Of a DNA stretch of 64,000 bases, positions 1-8,964 are shown one piece after another; the first letter of the stretch is position 1, and each line of letters starts with the position of its first letter. The DNA comes from Halotia wernerae (lineage in GTDB: Bacteria > Cyanobacteriota > Cyanobacteriia > Cyanobacteriales > Nostocaceae): assembly GCA_034931985.1 (NCBI GenBank), contig JAYGHB010000021.1:1-64000 (forward strand), read 5' to 3'. Made by a program: the position numbers and the translations under genes. The notes beneath the pieces are model-generated. The model did no database searches. It had not been told where the DNA came from and saw nothing but the letters and a program-made list of their open reading frames with translations.

Positions 1-68
1 AATAATCAGTAGAATTGCTCTCTCCTAGTGTACTGAACTGGACTGATAACCGCTATAATTTAATAAAT

Positions 69-446
69 ATGCCATCTAATCCCTTGCTGCACTTTATTAC
101 TAAAGTTATTAATCTTGAAGATATCAAGGTTATTAATTATCATTTTATCACTGACGATGAAATAGTCATAGAAGTCGAAAATAAGCTGAAAGTTGGTCAA
201 TGTCCTCACTGTGGAAATACAACGGATAAAATCCATCAAAATCATTGGTATACAGTCAGAGATATACCTCTAAGTGATTATCAAGTATTGTTAAAAGTAA
301 ATCGTCGGCAATTGAGATGCACAAGATGTCAGAAAGTCTTCAGTGAGGCACTAGATTTTATAAAAACCAGAAGAACCTATACAAAAAGACTAGGGATGAA
401 AGTAATTAAGGAAGTATTAGAGACGAATGTAGAGAGTTCTGATTAG
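69..446 (+). pseudogene. Truncated ISL3-family transposase (N-terminal part)
   Basis: The 125-residue product has the N-terminal zinc-finger region of ISL3 transposases: CPHCG followed by CTRC about 40 residues later, with the linking segment VRDIPLSDYQVLL and the tail TYTKRLGMKVIKEVLE. The DDE catalytic domain, which makes up most of a normal ISL3 transposase of about 400 residues, is missing; the frame stops at 446 and another gene starts two bases later. I chose the ATG at 69 over the TTG at 15 because homologues start close to a conserved LLHFITKVINLE-like segment. It is a non-functional remnant. Confidence 0.75.
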
Positions 447-447
447 T

Positions 448-1053
448 ATGCCTAAATTTACCTTGCCTTTGAAGATAGCAGGAGGAGCCGTTTTCCTGCT
501 TTCGTTTTTTGCTTTTCGAGCAATTAGCGCCACAATTTCCGAAGGATTTGAGTCTGGTCAAAAAGGTGCTTATGCTGCGGCTGATATTAATTTGAGTACA
601 GGTACTTGGAATTTGAGCGATGCTTTAATTGGTAACTTATCAAGCGATGTCAAAAACGGGTCACAATCTGTCCGCATTCGCAATAACGGCAAAGTGACAA
701 TGAAATTTGATCGGACTACAGGCGCTGGTACTGTTACTATCAAACACGCTAAGTATGGTAATGATGCTAGTACAACTTGGGGATTGTGGTGTTCGACCAA
801 TAGCGGTACTTCATGGACACCTGTATCTTCTATCAAAGGTTATGCTTATACTTTGAGTGCTGAAGAAATTTTGGCGATCCCAGCTTTAGCATATAAGAAT
901 AATCCTAATACTAGTTCCACTAACACTGTTTGTCATTGGAGTGTAACTGATGAAGGTAGAACTTTTAAAGCAGTGTTTGTCAGAAGAAGTGGCGGTATCC
1001 GTACTTTTTATCCTGATGCTACTCCTGGTAGTAATCCCAACTGTGTGCAGTAA
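448..1053 (+). CDS. Secreted hypothetical protein with an extracellular beta-sandwich-like domain
   Basis: The product is 201 residues. Residues 1-28 form a signal peptide: basic start (MPKFTLPLK), hydrophobic core, and a likely cut after AISA. The mature part starts with SEGFESGQKGAYAAADI and continues as a serine/threonine/glycine-rich, beta-strand-like domain with several late cysteines. From memory, this segment resembles the N-terminal extracellular domain found on secreted DNA/RNA endonucleases and surface proteins of Bacteroidetes; no nuclease domain is present here. The gene starts two bases after the truncated transposase stop and has no obvious ribosome binding site. The function is unknown. 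Confidence 0.55.
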   Translation: MPKFTLPLKIAGGAVFLLSFFAFRAISATISEGFESGQKGAYAAADINLSTGTWNLSDALIGNLSSDVKNGSQSVRIRNNGKVTMKFDRTTGAGTVTIKHAKYGNDASTTWGLWCSTNSGTSWTPVSSIKGYAYTLSAEEILAIPALAYKNNPNTSSTNTVCHWSVTDEGRTFKAVFVRRSGGIRTFYPDATPGSNPNCVQ

Positions 1054-1138
1054 TTGGATCAAGTGCTAAACAGGTGTAGAGTGCGTCAGATTGACACACT
1101 CTACAAAATGAAGGCGACTTTTATGGCTGAACTATTTT

Positions 1139-1582
1139 TTAGTTAAAAGCATCTTTGATGTTATCAACAGCGCGTTCAACAGCATTTTTTGTATTGTCTA
1201 CTGCTTCTTGAGTCCGAGCTGCATCTTCTTCTGCTCTTTTACCAATTCGAGCTGCATCTCTATTGGCTTTGCGCTCTACAAAACTACCATCATCTGTTGC
1301 TCGGTCAACTTTATTAGCATTTTTGTTTGCAGTTCGCTCAACTTTATCTGCGGTGTCTCGGATAAAATTCTTGGTTTGTCTAGCGTCTTCACTAGCTTTG
1401 TCTTGAACTTTATCACCCATGTCTGCTGATGCGATTAAGTTTACAGCAGGGCTAGCCATTGCTACGGTGTTGGAGAAAAACGCACCTTGCCAAACAAAAG
1501 CGATCGCAGATAAACACAACACAGTTGTAGCTATCCAACGTCCTACGGTCGAAAGTGGTTTCGTAAAATAATTCAGTTTCAT
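1139..1582 (-). CDS. Exported alpha-helical, charged hypothetical protein
   Basis: The product is 147 residues from the ATG at 1,582 (a TTG nine bases upstream is less likely). An N-terminal signal or anchor segment (about residues 15-45, ending near VAMASPA) is followed by about 95 residues of highly charged sequence rich in A, D, K, R, N and E with a loose heptad and 11-residue periodicity (DKVERTANKNANKVDRATDD, RKANRDAARIGKRAEEDAAR). This composition recalls LEA-like and other extended-helix stress proteins common in cyanobacteria. It looks like a periplasmic or membrane-anchored helical protein. No catalytic motif is visible and the role is unknown. Confidence 0.6.
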   Translation of the reverse strand: MKLNYFTKPLSTVGRWIATTVLCLSAIAFVWQGAFFSNTVAMASPAVNLIASADMGDKVQDKASEDARQTKNFIRDTADKVERTANKNANKVDRATDDGSFVERKANRDAARIGKRAEEDAARTQEAVDNTKNAVERAVDNIKDAFN

Positions 1583-1591
1583 AGGATACAA

Positions 1592-1921
1592 ACTTTTGAG
1601 ATTTAGTATCCTATTTTTACTTTATTTGAATCATCGGCCAAATCGTTCTCTAGACGGAGGTTCTGTTGTCATCAGCTGCTAGAAGAATTAACTCTTTCGT
1701 TCAATAGTTAAATGAATGAATATCGTGTATGAGCTAAGTAGTTACACAAAATTAAATCAGTGAACAGTGAAAAGTTATCAAGTGTCTTTCGACTGGTAAC
1801 TGATAACTGTTAGAAGAAGAACAGCGTAATAAGGCTGAGAGCATTACTACGCTTATCGCCTGCATTTGAAACGCCGTATGGAAAGCTAACTATCCTTGCG
1901 ATCGCTATCAAATTGTTTTCA
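1592..1921. other. Intergenic region without a supported gene
   Basis: About 330 bases with no open frame resembling a gene. It contains one GCGATCGC octamer-like site (near 1,900) and short A/T-rich stretches. It must hold the promoter of the minus-strand helical protein gene and the 3' end of the minus-strand TPR-CHAT gene; I see no clear hairpin terminator. Confidence 0.5.
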
Positions 1922-4900
1922 TTAACTCGTCTCCTCATTATTAGTCTTTCCTTGACAAATCCAAGCTCCCCAGTAAAAAGGATGTTCTAACGGAGTGTCT
2001 TGTTCTTGACAATCAATTCTACTATTTACTGATAACTCTTTAACTGCCAAAAGTTCTTTTAATACTTCCAAACCCAAAACTGATTCTCGCAATTGTTTAA
2101 CTGTAATTTTACGTATATAATTTTGAGCAGAATGTAACGCCTCCGCCTGACCCATACCAGACTGGAAGTTATCAAAGAAACGCTCCATCAGTAGCGCAGT
2201 CACTTTGTCAGGAACTGACCATAGGCTCATCACCAGAGTTTTTGAACCCGCCACAGCAAAAGCACGACGCAACCCAAATACACCTTCGCCAATTTTAATA
2301 TCTCCCCTGGCAGTATCGCAGGCAGAAAGAACTGTCAACTCATTCGCCCACAAATCTAAACTTGCTATATCTTGGGCAAAAACAAAGCCTTTACCTGCAT
2401 CTTTGGGGAGATTCCCACCAGCTAGCCAAGTATTAGCACCCGCTAAAGCCAGTCCAGAACGCAACATAGGGTTTTCTACTTTAGTTGTTCGCAGACGTTC
2501 CATACTTAATAAGTTACGCTTCTTGGTAACTGATTGTGGCTCAGAATCACTTTGGAATAAGCCATGAGTCGCAATCAGCATGATACTAGGACATTGGCTG
2601 CTTGTCAGGCGGGTTTCTAATGCCTCTGCGCCTAAGTATAATTTGGCATTGGGCAGTTTTGTCGCCACACTTTCACCCAAAAACCTCGTACCAGGAGCGC
2701 GTAGCAAGTTTTTTGTGGTGAGGGTGTTGAATAATTCCGGGATTTGTGGTGTTGGTATATTGTCAGTTTCTCTATCTGTGACTGAATCTGCTGCGAAATC
2801 AAAATCAGGATCGGCAATGATTAATGGTGCAGAGACGAAACCTCTCGGTGGCCGAACTTGGCTACGGAGAATTTCTCGCCCAACACTGAGATAACTGATG
2901 GTATACTCATCCATTAATAGATGTGAGCCTGTGGTATCAATTGGCAATATCTGAAATGGCACTAAGTTTAAGTTACTATCAGGTGCAATAATTAGATGTC
3001 TGCAATCTTTCACTAAGTCCCGGATGGGGTCGAACAGTGCTTGACTAAGTTGCATTGCATCTGTGGGATTGTATGATTTAATGTGCAGCTTTGGTGTGTC
3101 ACTACTTTTACCCCAGGCTAATGTGTGTTGGGTGTAGTCGGATGCTTGTAAGCGAAATACCTGAATCAGTCTATCAATGACTGCGGCTGCTCCTAAATCT
3201 ATCATCTGCACGGCATCTGGTTTTCCGGCTGTTAAAATAAATGCTAAATACCGCGCCGGATGCCATTGTGTTTTTCCATTTGCCGGAATTGCCTGAAAAT
3301 CGAATAAGTCAAAGTGGACAAACTCGACCAAAATAGAATTAGGCGGTAATGCTGCTGCGATCGCCTGACAATCGAATTGCTCAGATAGTTGAATTTCTGG
3401 AACTTCCGCAGCTAATTGTTTTTGTAAATTGTTATGTCTACTTTGCAGTTGTCTCAAGTTTTCTTGGTATGTAGCCAAGTCATCTGTTTTGGGAACTGTA
3501 AAAGTGAGATGGATAATTTGATTGTTGAGGTCACGTAATTGACGGAATTTTTCTGTTAGTTGTGGATAGTGACCATTGTAAAATGCTTCGTTTTGAGCCG
3601 CCAGCGCCGATGCAGTTAAACCTTTGCGTTTGAGGACAAAATCTAGCGCTGCAAGTTTGGCGCTGTTGGAGTCTGCAAGATGGTTGCAGACTAGGGATAG
3701 AAATAAGTCAAAGTTATTTCTAATTTTTTGCAGGAAGGCTAGGCGATCGCTTTCGGAACTAAAAGCGAATATATTACGAATAATCTTGTCGTTAATTTGA
3801 CTGGCTTGGATGCGACATAACAATGATTCCTCTGGGCGATTAGTTGCAGCTAACACAGTTGCGAGATTATTTAAACTAAATGCTACATCGGGATGTTCCT
3901 CTCCTAGTAAGCGTTTTCTCATTGCCAAAGTTTCTAAATACTTCTGTTCGGCTTCTTGGTAGCGTCCTAGGGAAAAGTAAAGTTCTGCAAGATTATTCAG
4001 ACTTGTAGAAATTTGTGGATGTGATTCTCCTAGTAATGACTTTCTCAGTTGCAACGTTTCTAAATGTAGTTGCTCTGCTTCTTGATAACGCCCTTGAAAA
4101 TCATAAATAACTGCTAAATTATTCATATTACTGCTGACGTGCGGGTGTTGATCTCCGAAGGCGTTTTTAACAATTGATAAGGCTTCTAATAATAAGGATT
4201 CTGCTTGAGAATACTGAGCGATCGCATCATATAAAACAGCTAAATTATTCAGACTTGCTGCAACAGAGGGATGTCGTTCTCCTAACAGATGCTTTGTCAT
4301 TGCCAAAGACTCTAGATGCAATTGTTCAGATTCCGAATATCTTCCTTGCAGCCGATAAAGCCCAGCTATCTGATTTAAAGTAGTGGCAATTTCAGGATGC
4401 TCATTACCCAGAAGATTTTTTTGGATTTCTAAAGCTGCTAAATATTTTTGTTCAGCTTCCGAATAACGTCCTTGTTCTTCATACAGTCCTGCCACATTGT
4501 TCAAATTATTGGCAATTCCTGGATGTTCTTTTCCTAGTAAGCTTTCCAGCTTTGGGATAATTAATAAATATTGTCTTTCTGCCTCTAAATAGCGTCCTTG
4601 ATATGTGTAAGTGACTGCGAGATTAATTAAACTATCAAAAACATCAATATGTTCGGAACCAAATAATTGCTTTCTCAAAGAATAAGCTTCTAGATATTTT
4701 TTTTCAGCTTCTAAATAGCGCCCTTGATTGAGATAAGATTCTGCTAAGTTATTTAAACTAGCTGCCACATCAGGGTGTTGCCTGCCTAGCAAGCGTTGCC
4801 GCATTGCCAAAGCTGCTAAATATTTTTGTTCAGCTTCTACGTAACGTCCTTGTTCTTTATAATTTTCTGCCAGATTATTTAAGGTAGATGCTATGTAGGG

Positions 4901-5677
4901 ATGTTCACTTCCTAAAATTTTTTTCCATCTGTCTAATACTTCTAAAAATTTTTCCTCAGCTTCTAAATAACGTCCTTGGAAATCATACAATGCAGCCAAA
5001 TTATTGAGGCTAATAGTAATCTCAAAATGCTCATTTTCAAATAAGCTTTTTTTCATTGCTAAAGCTTGTAAGTGCATTTGTTCTGCATCCCTATAGCGTC
5101 CTTGGGATGTATATAGAGTAGCTAGATTGGTCAATGTTTGAGCAATGTCAGGATGTTCATCACCAAACAAGTATTTTCGCATTGCTAAAACATCTAAATG
5201 CACTTGTTCCGATTTTATATATTGCCCTTGTTCTCGATAAATTTCTGCTAGATTATTTAAATTAGTCGCAACTTGAAAATGTTCTTCTCCAAAAATTTCT
5301 TTCCACAATTCTAATGCTTCTAAAAAAAGCTTTTCTGCTTGTAAATAACTACCTTGTGCATGGTAAAGTGCTGCAAGATTATTTAAAGATTGAGCCACAT
5401 CGGGATGCTCTGATCCTAAAACTTCTTTTCTGATATTTAAGGCTTGCAAATATAAGAGTTTAGCATCTGAATAACGCCCTTGTATTCGATATAATTCGGC
5501 TAGGTTATTCAAGCTATCACAATATACAGAACATTCTGTTATTTGTTGATTTATTCCTAAGTTGACAGCTTGTTGGGCAACAATTATTGCTTGTTCTAAA
5601 TCACCTTGTCCAGCTAATTCTACAACTTGTAAGTTAAGTTGATTTATTTCGGCTATGATTTTATTTAACATATACAT
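1922..5677 (-). CDS. TPR-CHAT protein (tetratricopeptide array with caspase-like CHAT protease domain)
   Basis: About 600 residues of kinesin-light-chain-type TPRs, roughly 13-14 repeats of 42 residues with the signature SLNNLAxLYxxQGRYxEAExxxLEAL, are followed by a CHAT domain. The caspase-like dyad is visible as H in LIATHGLF (residue 1058 of the longest frame) and C in LSACDTARGD (residue 1140). CHAT proteins are peptidases; the TPR part probably binds a partner that controls them. The frame can start at 5,737, but that ATG lies inside a mobile-element end, so I prefer the ATG at 5,677 or 5,671. Cyanobacteria carry many such proteins; a link to the neighbouring type III CRISPR system (as in TPR-CHAT of type III-E) is only suggested by proximity. 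Confidence 0.85.
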   Translation of the reverse strand: MYMLNKIIAEINQLNLQVVELAGQGDLEQAIIVAQQAVNLGINQQITECSVYCDSLNNLAELYRIQGRYSDAKLLYLQALNIRKEVLGSEHPDVAQSLNNLAALYHAQGSYLQAEKLFLEALELWKEIFGEEHFQVATNLNNLAEIYREQGQYIKSEQVHLDVLAMRKYLFGDEHPDIAQTLTNLATLYTSQGRYRDAEQMHLQALAMKKSLFENEHFEITISLNNLAALYDFQGRYLEAEEKFLEVLDRWKKILGSEHPYIASTLNNLAENYKEQGRYVEAEQKYLAALAMRQRLLGRQHPDVAASLNNLAESYLNQGRYLEAEKKYLEAYSLRKQLFGSEHIDVFDSLINLAVTYTYQGRYLEAERQYLLIIPKLESLLGKEHPGIANNLNNVAGLYEEQGRYSEAEQKYLAALEIQKNLLGNEHPEIATTLNQIAGLYRLQGRYSESEQLHLESLAMTKHLLGERHPSVAASLNNLAVLYDAIAQYSQAESLLLEALSIVKNAFGDQHPHVSSNMNNLAVIYDFQGRYQEAEQLHLETLQLRKSLLGESHPQISTSLNNLAELYFSLGRYQEAEQKYLETLAMRKRLLGEEHPDVAFSLNNLATVLAATNRPEESLLCRIQASQINDKIIRNIFAFSSESDRLAFLQKIRNNFDLFLSLVCNHLADSNSAKLAALDFVLKRKGLTASALAAQNEAFYNGHYPQLTEKFRQLRDLNNQIIHLTFTVPKTDDLATYQENLRQLQSRHNNLQKQLAAEVPEIQLSEQFDCQAIAAALPPNSILVEFVHFDLFDFQAIPANGKTQWHPARYLAFILTAGKPDAVQMIDLGAAAVIDRLIQVFRLQASDYTQHTLAWGKSSDTPKLHIKSYNPTDAMQLSQALFDPIRDLVKDCRHLIIAPDSNLNLVPFQILPIDTTGSHLLMDEYTISYLSVGREILRSQVRPPRGFVSAPLIIADPDFDFAADSVTDRETDNIPTPQIPELFNTLTTKNLLRAPGTRFLGESVATKLPNAKLYLGAEALETRLTSSQCPSIMLIATHGLFQSDSEPQSVTKKRNLLSMERLRTTKVENPMLRSGLALAGANTWLAGGNLPKDAGKGFVFAQDIASLDLWANELTVLSACDTARGDIKIGEGVFGLRRAFAVAGSKTLVMSLWSVPDKVTALLMERFFDNFQSGMGQAEALHSAQNYIRKITVKQLRESVLGLEVLKELLAVKELSVNSRIDCQEQDTPLEHPFYWGAWICQGKTNNEETS

Positions 5678-5729
5678 ATATAGCAGGGGACAGGGAAAGG
5701 TTTGAAAGTCTTTTGGTGTCCGGGTTTTA

Positions 5730-5890
5730 GGGAGCATCCACTTTTGGAAGAAACGCCGGGCGATTGGAAATCGCGGCTATACAAACAAAACCCGCCTGCG
5801 CGGGTTTCAGATGAGTCCGCGTAGGCGGACTTCGTTTGTGTAGCCCCAGACTTCTAGTCTGAGGGCAATCTGCCAAAACAGGATGCTCCC
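5730..5890. mobile_element. 161-bp MITE, copy 1 (8-bp target duplication)
   Basis: The element starts GGGAGCATCC and ends GGATGCTCCC, perfect 10-bp terminal inverted repeats. It is flanked on both sides by GGGTTTTA (5,722-5,729 and 5,891-5,898), an 8-bp target duplication. A second copy of the same length lies at 12,087-12,247. It encodes no protein. Internally it has short inverted segments such as CCGCCTGCGCGGG and CCCAGACTTCTAGTCTGAGGG. It sits just upstream of the TPR-CHAT gene, and its terminal repeat supplies an in-frame ATG to that frame. Confidence 0.92.
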
Positions 5891-5952
5891 GGGTTTTATG
5901 ATCAGTTTATGTCCTAAACTAACTGGCTATCGCTATACTAAAAAAATTTAAA

Positions 5953-5990
5953 TGTAGGGTGTGTTGTCGCGCAGCGCAACACACCCTACA
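5953..5990 (-). terminator. Rho-independent-type hairpin downstream of the HTH protein gene
   Basis: A perfect 14-bp inverted repeat (TGTAGGGTGTGTTG against CAACACACCCTACA) surrounds a short inner CGC/GCG stem. It lies six bases past the stop codon of the minus-strand gene ending at 5,996, and on that strand it is followed by a U-rich run (TTTAAATTTTTTT), as expected of an intrinsic terminator. Hairpins with this arm sequence also occur as dispersed repeats in cyanobacterial genomes. Confidence 0.7.
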
Positions 5991-5995
5991 ACTTT

Positions 5996-6736
5996 TTAAT
6001 TAACCTCATATTCTATATACATAACTCTACACTTTTCATTTATATTAACAAAATCTATTAACTCATTGAGATGATTTTCTGTTAATTTTAATGGTTCAGC
6101 ATCTCCTGTGGGCAACCAATTTAAAGCAGGCATTTGTTCTGTAATTATTGCTAAAACGACCTCCTTACCCGGTATTCCTTCTATAGGAAAAGATGTGATG
6201 GGTGAACCTTGTTGAGGTAGACAGGTTTTACCTGTATTTAACTGTGGTTGAGGAGCAAAACACGAAGGACAAAAACACCACACTTGCCCAAATGTATCTT
6301 TTTGAATTAGTAATAAATATCCTGGGGTATCAAAATTGATCTCAAATTGAATATAACTGCCTATACTCACAGATTTTTCATAACGACTGTTCGGTTCCCA
6401 ACCCCAGCCAAGGGTTTCTTCTTTGACTAAGACTAATCCCATTTGTTCAGTGAGAGAACCCAGTACTTGCAGTTGTTGCCAAAGTTGATCAATGGGGGTT
6501 TGCTGTTCTTCGTCTGAATAAGATGTAACTAGATCTTGCCAATCTAAACCCAGAAACATACAAATTTCTTCAAACTTAGTCCGGTAAATGGGTTTTCTGT
6601 TGAAAAAGTTATTAACCGTGGAATAGGCAAATTCTAACTGTTCGCTTAAAACTTTTTGGTTTAAACTGCGGCGTTCTAAAGCTTGTCTCGCTCGTTTGAC
6701 ACCTGCTACTGATGCGACAAGCGATCGCTCCGCCAT
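5996..6736 (-). CDS. HTH-domain protein divergent from RT-cas1; candidate regulator
   Basis: The product is 246 residues. Residues 1-70 form a predicted helix-turn-helix unit (GVKRARQALERRSLNQKVLS...FAYSTVNNFFNRKPIYRTKF) like the N-terminal HTH cassette found on many cyanobacterial NB-ARC/WD40 and signalling proteins. The remaining part, with SIGSYIQFEINFDTPGYLLLIQ and a C-x-C-x2-C cluster (WCFCPSCF), resembles the DUF4384-type domain. It is transcribed away from RT-cas1 across a 198-bp shared region that holds four AACTCA boxes, so autoregulation plus control of the adaptation genes is plausible but unproven. A good terminator hairpin follows its stop. Confidence 0.65.
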   Translation of the reverse strand: MAERSLVASVAGVKRARQALERRSLNQKVLSEQLEFAYSTVNNFFNRKPIYRTKFEEICMFLGLDWQDLVTSYSDEEQQTPIDQLWQQLQVLGSLTEQMGLVLVKEETLGWGWEPNSRYEKSVSIGSYIQFEINFDTPGYLLLIQKDTFGQVWCFCPSCFAPQPQLNTGKTCLPQQGSPITSFPIEGIPGKEVVLAIITEQMPALNWLPTGDAEPLKLTENHLNELIDFVNINEKCRVMYIEYEVN

Positions 6737-6762
6737 AGTTTAATCCTAAATCTCCTTATTTT

Positions 6763-6828
6763 AACTCATACACGAACTCATATACATCTGTCAAGAACTC
6801 AAATTTGAACTCATATATCCGTCTGAGA
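6763..6828. promoter_or_regulatory. Candidate operator A: four AACTCA boxes between the HTH gene and RT-cas1
   Basis: AACTCA occurs at 6,763, 6,775, 6,796 and 6,808, spacings 12, 21 and 12 bases, most followed by TATA or similar. The last box runs into CATATATCCGTCTGAGAAAA. The same arrangement stands upstream of the standalone cas1 (10,822-10,888). The direct-repeat layout suggests a protein binding pairs of half-sites on one DNA face. The likely binder is the adjacent HTH protein, by inference. Confidence 0.6.
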
Positions 6829-6904
6829 AAATGAAGTAACAAGGCAAGAGGTAATAGACAGTAATGCCTATTGCGTAGTGTATAACCCACCCTACCAAAC
6901 TCTT

Positions 6905-6929
6905 TCTTTTTACTTTTTACTTTTTACTT
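6905..6929. repeat. TTTTTAC heptanucleotide repeat before RT-cas1
   Basis: Three copies of a TTTTTAC-type heptamer end five bases before the RT-cas1 start codon. Such short tandemly repeated heptamers are typical of heterocystous cyanobacteria. Related tracts precede cas2 and occur in the 3' end of the standalone cas1. Confidence 0.7.
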
Positions 6930-6934
6930 AACCT

Positions 6935-8956
6935 ATGTTCACAATACAACAGCTAATGTCTGCATGGGCGCAAGTCCGTGTGGGAAGTCGCAATGCTGGT
7001 GTGGATGGAATTAATGTTGACTTGTTTGCGGCATCTGTCAACTCACAGTTACCGATAATTCTGCACCAACTGCTACAAGAATCTTACCGCGCCAATCCTG
7101 CAAAAGGATTTTATATACGTAAGAAAAATGGTAATAAACGCTTAATTGGTATTCCTACCGTGCGGGATAGAATCGTGCAACGTTTATTACTTGAAGAACT
7201 GTATTTTCCATTAGAAGATACATTTCTGGATTGCAGTTATGCTTATCGTCCGGGAAGAAATATTCAGCAAGCTGTACAGCATTTATATGGGTATTACCAG
7301 TGTCAGCCAAAATGGATTATCAAAGCTGATATTGCTGAATTTTTTGACAACCTTTGTTGGGCGTTGCTGTTGAGCCAATTGGAGGAATTGCAGCTTGAAC
7401 CGATTGTAATGCAATTAATAGAGGGACAACTAAAATCGGGAATTGCGATCGCTGGAAAACATATCTATCCTGGTAAGGGAGTATTGCAAGGTGGTGTACT
7501 TTCTGGGGCGTTAGCAAATTTATATCTGACTGAATTTGATCAAAAATGTCTCAGTCGAGGCATAAATTTAGTGCGCTACGGTGATGATTTTGCTATTGCT
7601 TGCAGCAATTGGGCGGAAGCCAACCGAATTTTAGACAAAATTAGTATTTGGTTGGGAGAACTTTATTTACATCTCCAGCCCGAAAAAACACAAATTTATG
7701 CACCGCATGACGAGTTTACTTTCCTCGGCTATCGTTTTGTCAATGGTAGAGTTTATGCACCACCGCCACCAGTGATCACACGCGAAGGAGAATGGGTAAC
7801 TAATGAATCTGGGTTGCCTTATTTTCGCCCGAAAGAACGAAAACTAAAGTTTGAATCTCGTCCGCCGAAAGCTTGTGATATCAGCAAGCCCAGTAATTTA
7901 CCTCAAGCACCAATTTCCCATCTTTGGCAGGATTCTATGTCTACATTATATGTCACAGATCAAGGCGCTTATTTAAGCGTCAAAAATCAGCAGTTTCAGG
8001 TCTTTTACCAAAGAGAGTTAAGAATAAAAATCCCGGTTAATCGCGTTAGCAATATCGTATTATTTGGTTGTTGTAATGTTTCTCATGGTGCTGTAAGTAT
8101 ATCACTACAGCGACGGATTCCAATCATGTATTTGTCGCAGAAGGGAAGATATTTTGGTAGGTTACAGACGGAAGGTGAAGCCAAGGTGGAATATCTGGCG
8201 CGTCAAGTAGAATGTTCACAAAATGCTGAATTTACTAGGAAACAAGCAGAGGCTATAGTTTGGGCAAAGTTACATAACTCTCGGAATTTGTTGATGCGCT
8301 TAAACCGTCGCCGTAATTCTCAAGAAGTAGATGAAACTTCTGTGTTAGCAGCAATCAAGCATTTAGAAATTTTGATGGACAAGCTATTTTTTGCAGAAAC
8401 GATGGATGGACTACGCGGATATGAAGGACAAGCAGCTACTACATATTTTCAAGCTTTAGGAACTTTGTTTGGCGGGTCATTTAAATTTGAAAAGCGTACT
8501 AGGCGTCCACCGAAAGACCCAATTAATAGTATGCTCAGTTTGGGATATACTTTGTTAAGCCAAAATGTCTATTCGTTTGTCCAAACTGTAGGGCTACATA
8601 CTCATTTTGGCAACTTGCACGTTCCTAGAGATAATCATCCAGCTTTAGTCAGTGATTTAGTTGAGGAATGGAGAGCGCAATTAGTTGATTCTCTGGTTGC
8701 TTATCTGGTGAACTCTCAAATTTTTACAATCGATGATTTCACTTCACCAGACGAACGAGGAGGAGTATATTTTCAGCCCCATGTACTGAAAAAATTTCTC
8801 AAGCATTGGGAAGAAAAGTTACAATTGGAGATAACACATACTCACACAGGACAAAAATTGGCGTACCGTCGCTGTATCGAGTTGCAAGTACGAGAATACA
8901 TTGCTTGTTTGATGGGTGAGGTAAATGTGTATCGACCGATGATTTGGAAAATGTAA
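6935..8956 (+). CDS. cas1: Reverse transcriptase-Cas1 fusion protein
   Basis: The product is 673 residues with two domains. Residues 1-300 form a group II intron-like reverse transcriptase with catalytic aspartates in IKADIAEFFD (D132) and YGDD (Y215-D218), and motif QGGVLSGALANLYL. Residues about 335-673 form Cas1 with the metal ligands E497 (GYEGQAA), H562 (GNLH) and D574 (LVSDLVEEW). Fusions of this kind allow spacers to be acquired from RNA in type III systems. No Cas6 domain is fused to it. It starts at an ATG behind a TTTTTAC repeat without a good Shine-Dalgarno, and it lies just upstream of the CRISPR array. Confidence 0.96.
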   Translation: MFTIQQLMSAWAQVRVGSRNAGVDGINVDLFAASVNSQLPIILHQLLQESYRANPAKGFYIRKKNGNKRLIGIPTVRDRIVQRLLLEELYFPLEDTFLDCSYAYRPGRNIQQAVQHLYGYYQCQPKWIIKADIAEFFDNLCWALLLSQLEELQLEPIVMQLIEGQLKSGIAIAGKHIYPGKGVLQGGVLSGALANLYLTEFDQKCLSRGINLVRYGDDFAIACSNWAEANRILDKISIWLGELYLHLQPEKTQIYAPHDEFTFLGYRFVNGRVYAPPPPVITREGEWVTNESGLPYFRPKERKLKFESRPPKACDISKPSNLPQAPISHLWQDSMSTLYVTDQGAYLSVKNQQFQVFYQRELRIKIPVNRVSNIVLFGCCNVSHGAVSISLQRRIPIMYLSQKGRYFGRLQTEGEAKVEYLARQVECSQNAEFTRKQAEAIVWAKLHNSRNLLMRLNRRRNSQEVDETSVLAAIKHLEILMDKLFFAETMDGLRGYEGQAATTYFQALGTLFGGSFKFEKRTRRPPKDPINSMLSLGYTLLSQNVYSFVQTVGLHTHFGNLHVPRDNHPALVSDLVEEWRAQLVDSLVAYLVNSQIFTIDDFTSPDERGGVYFQPHVLKKFLKHWEEKLQLEITHTHTGQKLAYRRCIELQVREYIACLMGEVNVYRPMIWKM

Positions 8957-8964
8957 AGAAATGT

